NCBI GenBank assembly: GCA_051453625.1 | Contig: JBOZIK010000001.1 | Coordinates: 77,531,741-77,587,595 of the forward strand | Reading direction: 5' to 3' | DNA from: Welwitschia mirabilis | Lineage: Eukaryota > Gnetophyta > Gnetopsida > Welwitschiales | DNA: 55,855 bases | Part shown: positions 55,641 through 55,855 of the stretch, piece after piece | How positions within the stretch are numbered: position 1 is the stretch's first letter | Layout: each line of letters starts with the position of its first letter | Translations under genes and position numbers: made by a program | The notes under the pieces: generated by a model | Told to the model about the DNA's origin: nothing | The model's database searches: none | Seen by the model: only the letters and a program-made list of their open reading frames with translations

Positions 55641-55855
55641 CTCTATGGTAAAATTATACAAGTATTATAGTAAATGCCATCTAAGTAATTAATTAATTAT
55701 AAGTATGATAACACATTTAGTATGGTAAAAGACATTCCAAGATATTTCATGAACTCAAAGTAATTTGAATGTATACCTTAACCCTTAAAACTACAATGCA
55801 AATCCCTTATGCCAACCATCAAGAAAATATCTTTTTTAAACATGATCCTAAGGCT

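Noticed and set aside
1-55855. Host protein-coding genes, tRNA or rRNA genes
   Set aside because: Scanning both strands I saw no exon-like sequence outside retroelement proteins, and no tRNA A/B boxes with cloverleaf potential; a covariance-model search would settle the RNA part.

Overview
This is a piece of a plant nuclear genome, most likely pericentromeric or other heterochromatin of a flowering plant with a large, repeat-rich genome. The evidence is that every recognisable coding remnant belongs to plant LTR retrotransposons: Ty1/copia of the Sirevirus/Maximus type and Ty3/gypsy of the Athila/Tat branch. The DNA is very AT-rich and CpG-poor, and nearly every ancient reading frame is broken by TAA/TAG/TGA at former Gln or Trp codons. 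I see no host gene, tRNA, rRNA, CRISPR array or bacterial-type feature. The species cannot be told from the sequence. It is a draft assembly with 13 runs of N (762-979, 11180-11238, 12028-12657, 14033-14514, 19769-19868, 28949-28987, 33956-33965, 36258-37105, 38856-38955, 39197-39850, 41385-41746, 45160-45210, 54268-54364).

Left half (1 to about 31444), all elements reading on the minus strand. The oldest layer is a Sirevirus-like element R2 (5' LTR 29927-31444; internal 23779-29926) whose 3' LTR ('LTR a', 23504-23778 plus 1303-1996) is directly followed by a second primer-binding site and gag start (R0, 1300 downwards). R2 and R0 are therefore a tandem pair sharing one LTR. LTR a was split by a second Sirevirus, R1 (1997-23503; target duplication CTTTA at 1992-1996 and 23504-23508; LTRs of about 1.56 kb). 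R1's gag was in turn split by a 13.5 kb gypsy element, G1 (7598-21058; target duplication ATGAT at 7593-7597 and 21059-21063; LTRs of about 1.1 kb). At 1 to about 1078 lies another LTR of the G1 family, apparently inserted in R0's gag and clearly richer in CpG.

Right half (31445 onwards), plus strand. A fragment of an Athila-like pol gene (G3, 31445-33203) is cut in its RNase H domain by a Sirevirus, F1 (5' LTR 33204-34778, gag 34810-35453). F1's gag is split by a 12.6 kb gypsy element, G2 (35454-48037; perfect target duplication GATAC; 959-bp 3' LTR). F1 resumes at 48043 with the end of gag, integrase, a scrap of reverse transcriptase and a third ORF (to about 52430). From about 52430 to the end there is no recognised gene, only short tandem duplications, a long CA microsatellite and nearly 1 kb of AT-rich degenerate simple repeat.

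The most interesting points are: two families of near-palindromic motifs, one per retrotransposon family, each explicable as deamination products of an ancestral CpG palindrome; a third ORF downstream of pol conserved in all three Sirevirus copies; an antisense reading frame and an unidentified sense frame in the 3' region of G2; repeated gypsy insertion into Sirevirus gag; and gap-flanking duplications, including an exact 77-bp one, that look like unmerged contig overlaps. All elements are dead relics, so no pathway or operon operates here.
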